From positions 1-64,000 of the forward strand of contig NZ_JACETV010000013.1 in the NCBI RefSeq assembly GCF_013912375.1: DNA of 64,000 nucleotides, read 5' to 3'. The translations under genes were made by a program, and so were the position numbers. The DNA is from Emticicia sp. BO119. Lineage in GTDB: Bacteria; Bacteroidota; Bacteroidia; Cytophagales; Spirosomataceae. Shown here in pieces: positions 53,225-62,925 of this stretch (positions are counted from its first letter, which is position 1; the number at the start of each line of letters is the position of its first letter). Under the pieces are notes generated by a model. The model ran no database searches. It was not told where the DNA came from and saw only the letters and a list, made by a program, of their open reading frames with translations.

Positions 53225-53259
53225 TTCTTTATGTTGTTTTTAAGGTTTGAAACGCATTG

Positions 53260-53291
53260 CAAATTTAAGTTTATTTTAAGATACGATGCAA
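53260..53291 (-). promoter_or_regulatory. Promoter of the 57-residue lipoprotein gene
   Basis: On the minus strand TTG (53289-53291), a 21-bp spacer and TAAATTTG (53260-53267) fit the consensus; the ATG is 36 bp downstream. Confidence 0.7.
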
Positions 53292-53367
53292 GCATTTCTT
53301 AAATTTTTTTTAAAATTACCTTAAATACGTCTTAATAAAGCAATAGAATCTTGAAATTGTCCAATTT

Positions 53368-53868
53368 TTAGCGGGGATTTCGGGTTTTGAGTTTGTCATA
53401 AATTCCTGTACTTCTAAAGGTAAGAAATTTGTGACCGAAATAATTGGCAAGAAAACTAAAGCCCATACCCACTACATGAGAACTTTTTTCACGGACAAAA
53501 AGAGAGTATTGAGAAAAATATTTGTTAGCTACATGGTCGAAAGTAAGAGAAGAAACCCCTACCTGTATGCCCCAGGCCACCAGTGCAATAATCAGAAACT
53601 TCACAGATTCCCGGCGTGTATTGCCTGATTCTTTGGCAGAAAAGGCAAAAACTTTAGCAGGAATAAAACTCACAACTGTGGCGGTCAGATACCCGGCAGA
53701 AACACTTAGATTAAATGCAGGCTTGTCAGCAAAGCCCAGATAGAGAAAAAGAGATTTATAAGGGATTTGTGTGATAAAGTTTGTGCCGGCACCTAATATA
53801 GCTGTAAGGAAAAAAGAAATAAAACTTCTTAATTCCTTATTCCTGATTTTTTCTAATATTTTTAACAA
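53368..53868 (-). CDS. GtrA-family membrane protein
   Basis: The protein has 166 residues with four transmembrane helices and the GtrA pattern: FISFFLTAILGAGTNFI at the start and FSFLANYFGHKFLTFR at the end. GtrA proteins are proposed to flip lipid-linked sugars. It lies 28 bp after nuoN on the same strand, so it may be co-transcribed with the nuo genes. A GtrB-like glycosyltransferase occurs at 60416 but in a separate transcription unit. Confidence 0.87.
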   Translation of the reverse strand: MLKILEKIRNKELRSFISFFLTAILGAGTNFITQIPYKSLFLYLGFADKPAFNLSVSAGYLTATVVSFIPAKVFAFSAKESGNTRRESVKFLIIALVAWGIQVGVSSLTFDHVANKYFSQYSLFVREKSSHVVGMGFSFLANYFGHKFLTFRSTGIYDKLKTRNPR

Positions 53869-53896
53869 GATTTTATGATTTAAAATATGCTCTTTA

Positions 53897-55291
53897 TCAC
53901 ATTAAGCTACGCAATAAATCAGGGAAAAGCCCAAGCAGAATAGAACCAAATGTTGTAATTCCTAAAATTATCTTATAAAAAGGCTTTATGCTGATTATCT
54001 CACCCTCGCTTTCTCTCATATAGGCAGCAATAATAGGTTTAAAATAATAGTAAATCCCTACAGCTGACATCAGAATAGCCACTACCAATAACCAGATATG
54101 CCCTCTGAAAGCTGCATCTGAAAATACATAGAATTTACCCCAGAAGCCTGCTGTTAAAGGTATCCCCGCCAACGAAAGCATTGAAATAGCTAAAATAAAA
54201 GCAAGGAATGGATTTCTCTTGGATAAACCATTCAATACCGTAATACTTTCGTCTGGTCGTCCATCAACTAATTTCTCTTTCGACACCGCCATCAATACAC
54301 CAAAAGCACTGATAGTAGCCAAAGAATAAGCTAATGAATAAAATACGATTGAATCATCAGATTTATTGCTCAATCCTATCACAGCCATCAGCATATATCC
54401 GGCATGAGAGATACTTGAAAACGCCAGCATACGTTTAAAACTACCCTGCGATACGGCCGTCACGTTGCTGATAATTAAACTCAGCACGGTCATTATAACC
54501 ACCATTACCCACCAGAAACTATAAATAGACGAGAATGATACTTCTAATATACGATAGATAGCGGCAAATCCGGCTGTCTTTACAATGGTCGACATGAACG
54601 TTGTAAAGATAGTTGGCGCACCTTCATACACGTCAGGAGTCCAGAAATGAAACGGAGCGGCAGATACTTTAAACAACAAACCAATTAAAAGGAACGTAAC
54701 ACCGACAAACAGATATACAGGTCGTCCGGCCAATTGTGTTTGCAGAATTACCGCACGGGCGGTCTCAATATTAAATGAATAATTGGCACCATATAACATA
54801 GCAATACCAAATAGCATAATACCTGTAGCAAACGACCCCATTAAGAAATATTTAAGGGCGGCTTCATTTCCTCTCAGATTCCGCTTGTCACTTCCGGTCA
54901 GTACATACATCGAAACAGATAAAATCTCAACACCGATAAACAGCATAATCAGATTCTGGTATCCTGTCATCATAATAGCTCCAACTAACGAAAACTGTAG
55001 TATCGCAAAGTACTCAGCCGGCTGTGCATGGTCATCATCAATAAAACCTTTCGACAACCCAATAATCAGAAAGGCAGAAAGCAGAATAATAGCTGATAAC
55101 AGAATAGTGAAATTATTTACCTGCAACATATTGTTGAAGTACAAGCCCGGTTTGTTCCAGTCATATAGATTGGCTAAAAACGCAAGTGTTACAAAAAATA
55201 AGGTAGCAGGAAGTAAGACTTTCTTAGATTTAAGAAAACCTAAGAACAGGGTAATAATTCCGGTTATAGAAAGTACGAGTATTGGATACAT
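53897..55291 (-). CDS. nuoN: NADH-quinone oxidoreductase subunit N
   Basis: The protein has 464 residues and about 14 transmembrane helices. The proton-antiporter-like core has LFIGVEILSVSMYVLTG, KVSAAPFHFWTPDVYEG and FKRMLAFSSISHAGYML, all conserved in NuoN with key membrane Lys/Glu residues. It is one of three proton-pumping subunits of complex I and the last nuo gene here, 50 bp after nuoM. Confidence 0.96.
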   Translation of the reverse strand: MYPILVLSITGIITLFLGFLKSKKVLLPATLFFVTLAFLANLYDWNKPGLYFNNMLQVNNFTILLSAIILLSAFLIIGLSKGFIDDDHAQPAEYFAILQFSLVGAIMMTGYQNLIMLFIGVEILSVSMYVLTGSDKRNLRGNEAALKYFLMGSFATGIMLFGIAMLYGANYSFNIETARAVILQTQLAGRPVYLFVGVTFLLIGLLFKVSAAPFHFWTPDVYEGAPTIFTTFMSTIVKTAGFAAIYRILEVSFSSIYSFWWVMVVIMTVLSLIISNVTAVSQGSFKRMLAFSSISHAGYMLMAVIGLSNKSDDSIVFYSLAYSLATISAFGVLMAVSKEKLVDGRPDESITVLNGLSKRNPFLAFILAISMLSLAGIPLTAGFWGKFYVFSDAAFRGHIWLLVVAILMSAVGIYYYFKPIIAAYMRESEGEIISIKPFYKIILGITTFGSILLGLFPDLLRSLM

Positions 55292-55341
55292 AATATCTAT
55301 TGAGCATTATCAGTTCACAACTGTCGGGTGTAAACTATTAA

Positions 55342-56790
55342 TTAAGGATGAATCAGTTGTAATAGGCTGTTAACCGCAGGTTCAGTAATTTTCAAAAATA
55401 CATTCGGGAAAATACCCATCAATAAAACTACGGCAGCTATAGGCAATAAAACGGCTACTTCCGTACCTTTTACATCCTTAAACTTGGCAGTTACCTGGTT
55501 ACTTTCGCCAAACATCGAGCGTTGCATCATGCGTAGCATATATACGGCACCTAAAATAATTGTTAAACCTGCAATACCACCTAACCAGGCATTTTTATCA
55601 AATACACCTTTCAGTAATAAAAATTCTCCTACAAAACCATTAGTCAAAGGTAAGGCAACGCTCCCCAACATGATAATCATGAAATAGATACTCAATGCCG
55701 GAGTTTTTTGTGTAATACCACCCAAAGAATTTAAATCTCTCGTATTAGTGCGGTCGTACATAATTTTTATGATGAAGAACAAACCTACTGCATTGATTCC
55801 ATGCGCAACCATTTGTAATAAAGCACCCTGAATACCACTTAATGTACCCGATAATACTCCTGCCGCCATCAGGCCCATATGTGCAAATGATGAATAAGCA
55901 ATCAGGCGTTTGATATTGTTTTGCTGAATCGCAATAACCGAACCATAAATCAAGCCGGTTACTGATAAAATCATGGCAATAAAACCAGAATCTGACAACC
56001 CTACCGGAGCCAACGGCAATAGGATACGGATTAACCCGTAAACCCCCATTTTCGACAACAAGCCTGATAATAACATGGTAGCCGGAGTTGGCGATTCGCT
56101 ATAAGTATCCGGTTGCCATGTATGAAATGGTAATACCGGCATTTTGATAGCAAAGGCAATAAAGAACGCCCAGAATAATAAATTCTGGCTCGCAGGCGAA
56201 ATAAATTTCGCAGCTGCATATAGTTCCTGAATATTGGCTGTTGATGCTTTTATATATAGATACACGATGGCAACCAGCATAAACAAACTTCCAAACATGG
56301 TATAAACAAACATCTTGAAAGTAATTCTTGGTGCATTTTCACCTCCCCACAAGGCCGCTAAGAAATATACCGGTATCAGTGCTGCTTCGTAGAAAAAGTA
56401 AAACAGGAAAATATCTTTTGCCATAAAAACACCCATCAAAGCCGCTTGGGTCAATAAGATAAGCGAGTAGAAAGATTCCTGTTTTTTATAGCTAAACTTA
56501 AATGTGGAAAGAACAATCAAGGGTACTAAAAAGCCTGTCAGAGCAATCATTAAAAGGCTGATGCCATCAATTCCTAAATGGAAATTAATTCTCAGGTCCT
56601 TCATCCAGGCATATTTGACTTCTACAACAGTTTGAGAATCAAAAGTGATAAAAGCATAAGCAGCAATAACAAACTCTATAAGAGAAGTCAATAAAGCTAC
56701 ATTTTTTGATACTCCAGCATTACTACCTCTTAATGAAAACAGTAAAAGACTGCCAATAAGGGGAATTAGTATAAGGATTAGTGCTAACAT
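55342..56790 (-). CDS. nuoM: NADH-quinone oxidoreductase subunit M
   Basis: The protein has 482 residues and about 14 helices. Recognisable segments are DGISLLMIALTGFLVPLI, FYFFYEAALIPVYFLAALWG, KMPVLPFHTWQPDTYSESP and IKRLIAYSSFAHMGLM. It is a proton-pumping membrane subunit of complex I, between nuoL (49-bp gap) and nuoN. Confidence 0.97.
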   Translation of the reverse strand: MLALILILIPLIGSLLLFSLRGSNAGVSKNVALLTSLIEFVIAAYAFITFDSQTVVEVKYAWMKDLRINFHLGIDGISLLMIALTGFLVPLIVLSTFKFSYKKQESFYSLILLTQAALMGVFMAKDIFLFYFFYEAALIPVYFLAALWGGENAPRITFKMFVYTMFGSLFMLVAIVYLYIKASTANIQELYAAAKFISPASQNLLFWAFFIAFAIKMPVLPFHTWQPDTYSESPTPATMLLSGLLSKMGVYGLIRILLPLAPVGLSDSGFIAMILSVTGLIYGSVIAIQQNNIKRLIAYSSFAHMGLMAAGVLSGTLSGIQGALLQMVAHGINAVGLFFIIKIMYDRTNTRDLNSLGGITQKTPALSIYFMIIMLGSVALPLTNGFVGEFLLLKGVFDKNAWLGGIAGLTIILGAVYMLRMMQRSMFGESNQVTAKFKDVKGTEVAVLLPIAAVVLLMGIFPNVFLKITEPAVNSLLQLIHP

Positions 56791-56839
56791 CCGTTATTAT
56801 TTTTAAATTTTTAAGTCGTAATGTTCGGTTGGATTCGTA

Positions 56840-58783
56840 TTATTTTATCCCAACAAATGCTTTAATAGTTTCTAAAACCTGATAACCTAAGTTTATACCC
56901 ATAAACAGGGCAATACTTATTACCATTGCAAATAAATAGAAGCCGGTTCCTCCTGCCTGTAATTTACGGGTAAGCCCACTGAACGAATTAACCAGTTTTC
57001 CTACACCATTTACGATACCATCGAAACCTTTAGGTTCAAATATGTTTACAAATATGGCTGACAGACGCTTAACAGGATTTACAAAAACAGCCCAGTAAAT
57101 TTCATCAATATAATATTTGTTGTAAATAACTTTTTGTACACCTGTAATCTCGCTGTCTTCTACAGGTACATTTTTACTGCCGCCAAATCTGGTATAAGCC
57201 ACAAAAATAGCAATCAAAGCAGCTCCCAGCGAGATTCCCATCAACATCCACTCAGTTGAATGTTCAACCGGATGAGCTCCGAACTCAGGGTTAACAACTT
57301 TTGAACCTTCATAAATCGGATTCAGAAACTCTGCTAATAGATGAGGGGTATGAAACACTTCAGGCATACCGATAAAACCACCAATAAACGATAAAACCGC
57401 TAAGACCATCAAAGGGATTGTCATGCTTGCCGGAGATTCATGCAAGTGGTGTTCCTGTTCATGCGTTCCTCTGAAAGTACCCGTAAAAGTAAGGAAGAAT
57501 AGACGGAACATATAAAAGGCAGTCATCATAGAGCCAATCAATGCCAATACCCACATCAATTTATTATGCTCATATACATGCGCTAATATCTCATCTTTCG
57601 AGAAGAAACCAGCAAATGGGAAAACCCCTGAAATGGCTACAGTACCTACTAAGAATGTAATAGCAGTAATTTTGATTTTACTCCATAAACCACCCATGCG
57701 GCGAATATCCTGTTCACCACTCATGGCATGTATCACGCTACCTGCTGCTAAGAATAGGAGAGCTTTGAAAAAAGCGTGTGTTATAACGTGGAAGAAGCCC
57801 GACGTATAAGCAGATACACCCAATCCCATAAACATATATCCTAACTGACTCACAGTCGAATAAGCCAGTACTTTCTTAATATCATTCTGGAAGATACCGA
57901 TTGTGGCAGCTACAACGGCAGTAGCAACGCCAATCCAGGCTACAAATTCCAGTGTTTCAGGCGCAAGAGTATAGAGAATATTCGAACGAACAATCATATA
58001 AATACCCGAAGTAACCATCGTAGCAGCATGGATTAAAGCCGATACCGGAGTAGGGCCAGCCATTGCATCAGGTAACCACGTATATAAAGGTATCTGTGCC
58101 GATTTACCCATCGCACCAATGAACAGGAAGCCCGTAATGGCAATGATAGTACTATCGCCTATGGTTAATCCTTTTGCTTTTTCAAATACCTCTGTGTATT
58201 CAACCGAGCCAAAATTCAATATAATCAGGAAAATACCGATTAAAAAGCCTAAATCACCAATACGGTTCATAATAAAGGCTTTTCTTGCGGCATTGCCATA
58301 TTCTGTATTTTTATTCCAGAATCCAATGAGTAGATAAGAACACAAACCTACACCTTCCCAACCAATAAACATCACAATATAATTTGAACCCATCACCAAT
58401 AATAACATCGAGAATAAGAACAAATTAAGGAACGACATAAACTTGCCATAGCCTTCGTCATCATGCATATAGCCCATCGAATACATATGTATGAGTGTTC
58501 CTACACCTGTAATTACAAAAAGCATAATAATAGATAGTTGGTCTATCTGGAATGAGAAGTTAATCTGTAAGGTTCCGACTGTAATCCAGTCAAAAACATT
58601 CACAAGAATAGGTTGGTTGGTTTCAACAAGCTGGGTATAGGCTATTACAGTACCAATAAATGATAACAAAGAAGCCCCTACACCGATTGGCCCGGCTAAA
58701 CTGGTAGGAATTTTACGAAACCCAAGGCCGTTGATTAAAAAACCAATGAGTGGAAATAAAGGTATTAGAGTAATGATTGACAT
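56840..58783 (-). CDS. nuoL: NADH-quinone oxidoreductase subunit L
   Basis: The protein has 647 residues. The antiporter core shows DQLSIIMLFVITGVGTLIHMYS, FIGWEGVGLCSYLLIGFW, KSAQIPLYTWLPDAMAGPTP and KKVLAYSTVSQLGYM. A long C-terminal helix extension, typical of NuoL, follows the antiporter fold. It is the distal proton-pumping subunit. It lies 67 bp downstream of nuoK. Confidence 0.97.
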   Translation of the reverse strand: MSIITLIPLFPLIGFLINGLGFRKIPTSLAGPIGVGASLLSFIGTVIAYTQLVETNQPILVNVFDWITVGTLQINFSFQIDQLSIIMLFVITGVGTLIHMYSMGYMHDDEGYGKFMSFLNLFLFSMLLLVMGSNYIVMFIGWEGVGLCSYLLIGFWNKNTEYGNAARKAFIMNRIGDLGFLIGIFLIILNFGSVEYTEVFEKAKGLTIGDSTIIAITGFLFIGAMGKSAQIPLYTWLPDAMAGPTPVSALIHAATMVTSGIYMIVRSNILYTLAPETLEFVAWIGVATAVVAATIGIFQNDIKKVLAYSTVSQLGYMFMGLGVSAYTSGFFHVITHAFFKALLFLAAGSVIHAMSGEQDIRRMGGLWSKIKITAITFLVGTVAISGVFPFAGFFSKDEILAHVYEHNKLMWVLALIGSMMTAFYMFRLFFLTFTGTFRGTHEQEHHLHESPASMTIPLMVLAVLSFIGGFIGMPEVFHTPHLLAEFLNPIYEGSKVVNPEFGAHPVEHSTEWMLMGISLGAALIAIFVAYTRFGGSKNVPVEDSEITGVQKVIYNKYYIDEIYWAVFVNPVKRLSAIFVNIFEPKGFDGIVNGVGKLVNSFSGLTRKLQAGGTGFYLFAMVISIALFMGINLGYQVLETIKAFVGIK

Positions 58784-58850
58784 ATATTAATAGCCCCGGC
58801 CTCAAAGGCATGTTAAATAAGGTTTAAAAACTATTATATTCATGAAGAGA

Positions 58851-59183
58851 TTACCATTTCAATTTATCCAACAAACTGACGTCAATAGAACGGATATTTC
58901 TATAAATCATCACAATAATAGCCAGACCAACGGCTACTTCGGCTGCGGCAACTGCCATAATAAAAAATACAAAAACCTGCCCTGATGAATCAGCCCGGTA
59001 AGAAGAGAACGCTATCAATAAAAGGTTAACAGCATTAAGCATTAACTCGATTGACATAAATATGATGATAGCATTGCGGCGTATCAATACACCCACGACC
59101 CCAATGATGAATAAAATACTTGCCAATAAGACATAATTTAGCAAAGGGACGGTCTGGATAATGTCTGGTATTTTACTTTGCAT
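58851..59183 (-). CDS. nuoK: NADH-quinone oxidoreductase subunit K
   Basis: The protein has 110 residues from the ATG at 59181-59183; a longer frame to 59234 runs through the promoter and is rejected. Three helices include [32 protein letters not shown] with the conserved Glu of SIELML, then [20 protein letters not shown]. It is the first gene of this nuo block; nuoJ, normally just before it, is missing. Confidence 0.96.
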   Translation of the reverse strand: MQSKIPDIIQTVPLLNYVLLASILFIIGVVGVLIRRNAIIIFMSIELMLNAVNLLLIAFSSYRADSSGQVFVFFIMAVAAAEVAVGLAIIVMIYRNIRSIDVSLLDKLKW

Positions 59184-59218
59184 TTGCAGATTTATGGTTG
59201 TTTTCCGAAAAGATTTCG

Positions 59219-59248
59219 CAAAAATAATGAACAATTATCAATAAACAA
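59219..59248 (-). promoter_or_regulatory. Promoter of the nuoKLMN block
   Basis: On the minus strand TTG (59246-59248), a 19-bp spacer and TATTTTTG (59219-59226) fit the consensus and lie 36 bp before the nuoK ATG. Its position decides the nuoK start. Confidence 0.65.
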
Positions 59249-59334
59249 TTTTCAACCCGAATTTTAACGTCGGTCAATTTCTTAGTAAAATACTATTTTC
59301 TGAACTGGAAAATCGTATCCTAAGTGCTAAAAAA

Positions 59335-60150
59335 TCACTTTTCAAGCATCATTTTCAGCTTTATTTCTGTTAATTTTCTTTTGGTGTCTAACGGGAAATC
59401 GCCATTAATCATCCAATCATAATATTGAGGTTCTTGCTTTAATACATATTTAACAGCTTTACCATTGTGTTTGCCGAAATTAAACATAATTTCTCCTTTG
59501 GCATTACGTGTCATTCTTTGTGCAAAATCAACAATATTTGCCGATGTCAACTGGTGCAATACGTCCATGTCGTTTTTTACGGGCTCGTATTCTTCGCCTT
59601 TATCATTTTTCAGTTTAACACCATCATATTTGTCAACCTGCGCACAAAGTACCTCTAAGGTAGCTAAAGTATCTACTTCTGCACTATGTGCTCCGTCTAA
59701 TTCTTTATGACAATACAAACGATAGGCCGCTGAAAGCGTACGGGGCTCCATCAGGTGGAAAATCCGTTGGGCATCAATCAGCTTGCGGTTCTTCGTATCA
59801 AAATCCACATCAATTCTTAAAAACTCTTCTACCAGCATGGGCACATCAAAACGATTGCTGTTAAAGCCCGCCAGATCACAACCTTCTAAAAACTGCGCTA
59901 AAGATTTACCTATCTGCTTGAAACTTGGCGCATCTTTCACATCTTCATCATAAATCCCATGTATCATACTCGTCTCAGGCGGAATCGGTACACCCGGATT
60001 AATCAATTTTGTCTTTACTTCAACCGTTCCGTCAAGTTTGGCTTTAGCAATACACAATTCTACAATTCTGTCTTTGGTAATATTTACTCCGGTAGTTTCG
60101 AGGTCGATTACGGCGAGGGGTTTTCGGAGTTTAAGAGAATGAGTAAGCAT
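59335..60150 (-). CDS. DEDDh 3'-5' exonuclease, DnaQ-like
   Basis: The protein has 271 residues. The five catalytic residues are seen: D16 and E18 in VIDLETTG, D102 in NSNRFDVPM, H155 and D160 in AHSAEVDT. A C-terminal extension of about 50 residues, FGKHNGKAVKYVLKQEPQYYDWMI, resembles the small PF12843-type domain often joined to such exonucleases. It may be a proofreading or RNA/DNA-trimming enzyme; it is not the full replicative epsilon subunit architecture. Confidence 0.9.
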   Translation of the reverse strand: MLTHSLKLRKPLAVIDLETTGVNITKDRIVELCIAKAKLDGTVEVKTKLINPGVPIPPETSMIHGIYDEDVKDAPSFKQIGKSLAQFLEGCDLAGFNSNRFDVPMLVEEFLRIDVDFDTKNRKLIDAQRIFHLMEPRTLSAAYRLYCHKELDGAHSAEVDTLATLEVLCAQVDKYDGVKLKNDKGEEYEPVKNDMDVLHQLTSANIVDFAQRMTRNAKGEIMFNFGKHNGKAVKYVLKQEPQYYDWMINGDFPLDTKRKLTEIKLKMMLEK

Positions 60151-60174
60151 TATTGGTTATTTAAATCAAAGATA

Positions 60175-60182
60175 CAAAGGTA
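60175..60182 (-). promoter_or_regulatory. -7 element (TACCTTTG) of the exonuclease gene
   Basis: On the minus strand TACCTTTG matches TAnnTTTG, 24 bp before the start codon. No well-spaced -33 was found. Confidence 0.5.
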
Positions 60183-60361
60183 GGAAATAATCAAACGGAT
60201 TGAATTAATGTATCACGATTTTTTAAATCGATGCTATGGACTGGTATAGCAATATATTCTGTTTTGTGTTTCGAATAAGTATCTGATTTGATCATGAGTG
60301 GAAAGAGGCGATATCATTAAATGTCACAGAATAATCTTTTAGGCGGTGTATTGCATACAAG

Positions 60362-60392
60362 CAAAAATGCCACCTCTTACCAAGATGGCATT
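60362..60392 (-). terminator. Terminator of the glycosyltransferase gene
   Basis: AATGCCA (60366-60372) pairs with TGGCATT (60386-60392), and TCTT (60375-60378) with AAGA (60382-60385) inside it. The minus strand continues into TTTTTGC. It lies 23 bp past the glycosyltransferase stop. Confidence 0.8.
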
Positions 60393-60415
60393 ACCAGAGG
60401 GTATATCATTTACTC

Positions 60416-61360
60416 TCATTTCTTCTCAATCACTTCATCAATCACAAAGAAAGGGCGTTTTTTTACTTCAATATAGATTCTGCCTATGTATTCTCCTAAA
60501 ATACCTAAGATAATCAGAATAACACCGCCTAAGAAATACATGCCTACTGCCAACGAAGCCGTTCCCGGGGTTTCTTCAGGTGCATGACCAAAAACCTTAA
60601 AGCCTATCAATCGATGTAGAACGAAGAAAATGCCCAGGAAAAACGAAGGAATAGAGATAATAAAACCCATATAAGTAGCCAGACGGAGCGGGAAACTTGA
60701 AAAGCCAAATAAACCATCTAACGCTAACTGAACTAATTTCTTAAAGGTATATTTTACTTCTCCTGCGGCTCTTTCGGCTCTTTCATAGGTAACACCAACC
60801 TGTTTAAATCCGGCAAAGGCACGCATACCGCGTACAAATCTTAATTGTTCAGGCATTTCGTGTACCAGCACGTTTACTACCTTTCTGTCCATCACACAGA
60901 AATCACCCGAATCAAGAGGAATCTCAATATCAGAAATCCAGGCTAATATTCTGTAAAAAGTGGAATAAGCCATTTTCTTGAAAAAACCTTCTTTGCGTTT
61001 GGTTCTGATGGCAAAAACCACTTCATACCCCTCACGCCATTTATCCAGAAATCTGTGTAATTCTTCCGGCGGGTCTTGCAGATCACCATCCATAATCACA
61101 ATAGCATCACCTTTAGCCATTTTTATGCCTGCTGAAATAGCAGGTTGATGACCAAAATTGCGAGAAAGTTTGACAACCCTTACATGCACGTCTTTTTCAG
61201 CCATCACTCTCATCATGGTTAATGAACTATCACGAGAGCCATCATCAACTAATACAATTTCGTAATCTTCTCCCCAGGAAGGAGCAGCAGCAGTTAATCG
61301 ATTATATAGATTTTGTAGGTTTTCTTCTTCGTTAAAAATGGGAATTACAATAGAAATCAT
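60416..61360 (-). CDS. GT2 polyprenyl-phosphate glycosyltransferase (GtrB/DPM1-like)
   Basis: The protein has 314 residues. The GT-A fold carries VLVDDGSRDSS and MDGDLQDPP (metal-binding DxD region) in the first 100 residues. Two C-terminal transmembrane helices (about 230-255 and 270-295) match GtrB-type enzymes that move a sugar from a nucleotide to undecaprenyl phosphate. With the GtrA-like flippase elsewhere and the membrane protein at 62926, it points to surface glycan modification. Confidence 0.92.
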   Translation of the reverse strand: MISIVIPIFNEEENLQNLYNRLTAAAPSWGEDYEIVLVDDGSRDSSLTMMRVMAEKDVHVRVVKLSRNFGHQPAISAGIKMAKGDAIVIMDGDLQDPPEELHRFLDKWREGYEVVFAIRTKRKEGFFKKMAYSTFYRILAWISDIEIPLDSGDFCVMDRKVVNVLVHEMPEQLRFVRGMRAFAGFKQVGVTYERAERAAGEVKYTFKKLVQLALDGLFGFSSFPLRLATYMGFIISIPSFFLGIFFVLHRLIGFKVFGHAPEETPGTASLAVGMYFLGGVILIILGILGEYIGRIYIEVKKRPFFVIDEVIEKK

Positions 61361-61393
61361 TATAACAAGGGCTTAGTGCGAATGTTTGAGTCG

Positions 61394-61427
61394 CAAAGAT
61401 AGGGTATTTGAAACACAAAAGGGCAAA
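61394..61427 (-). promoter_or_regulatory. Promoter of the glycosyltransferase gene
   Basis: On the minus strand TTTG (61424-61427), a 22-bp spacer and TATCTTTG (61394-61401) fit the consensus. Confidence 0.65.
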
Positions 61428-61448
61428 GAAGAAAGAGATAGCAACAAA

Positions 61449-61480
61449 AAAGTCCTGCTTTTTTATCGAAGCAAGACTTT
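61449..61480 (-). terminator. Terminator of the FAD oxidoreductase gene
   Basis: AAAGTC (61449-61454) and TGCTT (61456-61460) pair with AAGCA (61469-61473) and GACTTT (61475-61480), with one mismatch. The minus strand then has a T run. It separates this gene from the glycosyltransferase, which has its own promoter. Confidence 0.82.
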
Positions 61481-61551
61481 CCTTTGAAAACGCGTATGAT
61501 GTTTAAACGCTTATCCATACCCAAAAGTTTCGCACTTGAAAAATAGTTGTA

Positions 61552-62901
61552 TTATTTTTCAGAATTGTTTCCAAATCCAATCTTTCCAGAAAGTGAAGCA
61601 CCATAAGGAACAAAATCACTATTCATTCCCATAACCTTACAAGCTTCGGCCGCTACCCTGATAGAGTTATTGGTACTACGTTCATCAGGATAAATATGCG
61701 CCATATTAGCTATATACAAGTTTTTGGTTGAAGTTTCGGAAGCAGGTACTTTCTCGGAGAAGTTCAAATCACAAACGGTAGCAGCCGTATTGGTTTTGAA
61801 AACATACACATTTTTAATCCAATCTTCCGAAAACTCCGGATTAATACGTTTCAATGGCGGAATCATCACAGCCTTAATATCCTCATTGCTCATTTTTGCC
61901 AAATCTTCACTCATGGCAAAGTAGCGTGATAAGTACATAATGTGCGAGCCGTTATACTGTTCTTTCGGAATGAAATTGGTATGCTCAATCACACCCCCAA
62001 ACGGGAAGCCCTGGTCGGCTACGTTCATCCAGTAGATATGGCTGAATGATTTCTTCAATTCTAAAATTGTACAAACAGCTCCGAAGTACTCAATGCCATT
62101 GGCATCCAACGGAGAGTTTTTAATTTTATCAAAATAGATAGAGGGGATAGTTAATAAGAACTTATCGCCGTCATTCCCAATTTGCAGGTTTTTGGTCTTG
62201 ATGCCCTTTATCTCATTATTCTCAATCTTAAATGCTTCAACAGGTTCATTTTTAATGAGTTCCACACCCATTTCTTCTAATCGTTTCACAAGCGTGTCCA
62301 TCAATGTTTTCCAGCTTCCCTGAATATAACCTAAACTTTCATCACCATCTTTACGAGACCCCAGACGCTGCGCCATACGACCAATCATCCACGATAACGG
62401 CACCTGATTAGAGTAAGGACCAAACTTGATATTAAGCATAGGTTTCCAGAGAGCATCGGTTATGTCTTTGCCTGCCCATTTATAAAACCAGTCCAAAGTA
62501 GATATTTCTTCATTTTCACGCCACTTGGCAAATTTCCCCAAAAAAATACTGGTCAGCCCAAAACGGATTTTTCCGATAAATCCAACAGGTTTAAATTTCA
62601 ACAGGTCGATTGGCGAGTTAAAATTATATATCCTGCCATTTCTGAAAACCCCCATTGTGGTTTTTTTGTAGAAGGCTTTATCTGAAATTCCTAAGTCTTT
62701 TAACAACCAACGCAATTCGGCATCTTGCGTAAAAAAGTGATGGTAATAGTATTCCAATTGATTTCCACCTATTTCAAAAGTGTTCAATAATCCGCCAAAC
62801 TTATCACTCCCCTCAACTATGGTTACTTTAATCCCTTGTTTGGCTGCTATATAAGCTGCTGCCAATCCGGTCATTCCACCACCTATTATATTTAATTTCA
62901 T
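61552..62901 (-). CDS. FAD-dependent oxidoreductase (UDP-galactopyranose mutase/protoporphyrinogen oxidase-like)
   Basis: The protein has 449 residues. The FAD-binding motif is IIGGGMTGLAAAYIAAKQG followed by VEGSDKFGGLLNTF. A C-terminal ATVCDLNFSE and IYPDERSTNNSIRVAAEAC region closes the flavin site. Proteins of this group are found in polysaccharide clusters and act on sugars or isoprenoids; the substrate is not known. It lies 24 bp after the gene at 62926 on the same strand, so they form one operon. Confidence 0.85.
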   Translation of the reverse strand: MKLNIIGGGMTGLAAAYIAAKQGIKVTIVEGSDKFGGLLNTFEIGGNQLEYYYHHFFTQDAELRWLLKDLGISDKAFYKKTTMGVFRNGRIYNFNSPIDLLKFKPVGFIGKIRFGLTSIFLGKFAKWRENEEISTLDWFYKWAGKDITDALWKPMLNIKFGPYSNQVPLSWMIGRMAQRLGSRKDGDESLGYIQGSWKTLMDTLVKRLEEMGVELIKNEPVEAFKIENNEIKGIKTKNLQIGNDGDKFLLTIPSIYFDKIKNSPLDANGIEYFGAVCTILELKKSFSHIYWMNVADQGFPFGGVIEHTNFIPKEQYNGSHIMYLSRYFAMSEDLAKMSNEDIKAVMIPPLKRINPEFSEDWIKNVYVFKTNTAATVCDLNFSEKVPASETSTKNLYIANMAHIYPDERSTNNSIRVAAEACKVMGMNSDFVPYGASLSGKIGFGNNSEK

Positions 62902-62925
62902 ATCGAAGGCTATTATTTAGTTTAT

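Noticed and set aside
59184-59234. N-terminal extension of nuoK
   Set aside because: The predicted promoter -7 box (59219-59226) lies within this extension; NuoK homologs begin near the ATG at 59183.
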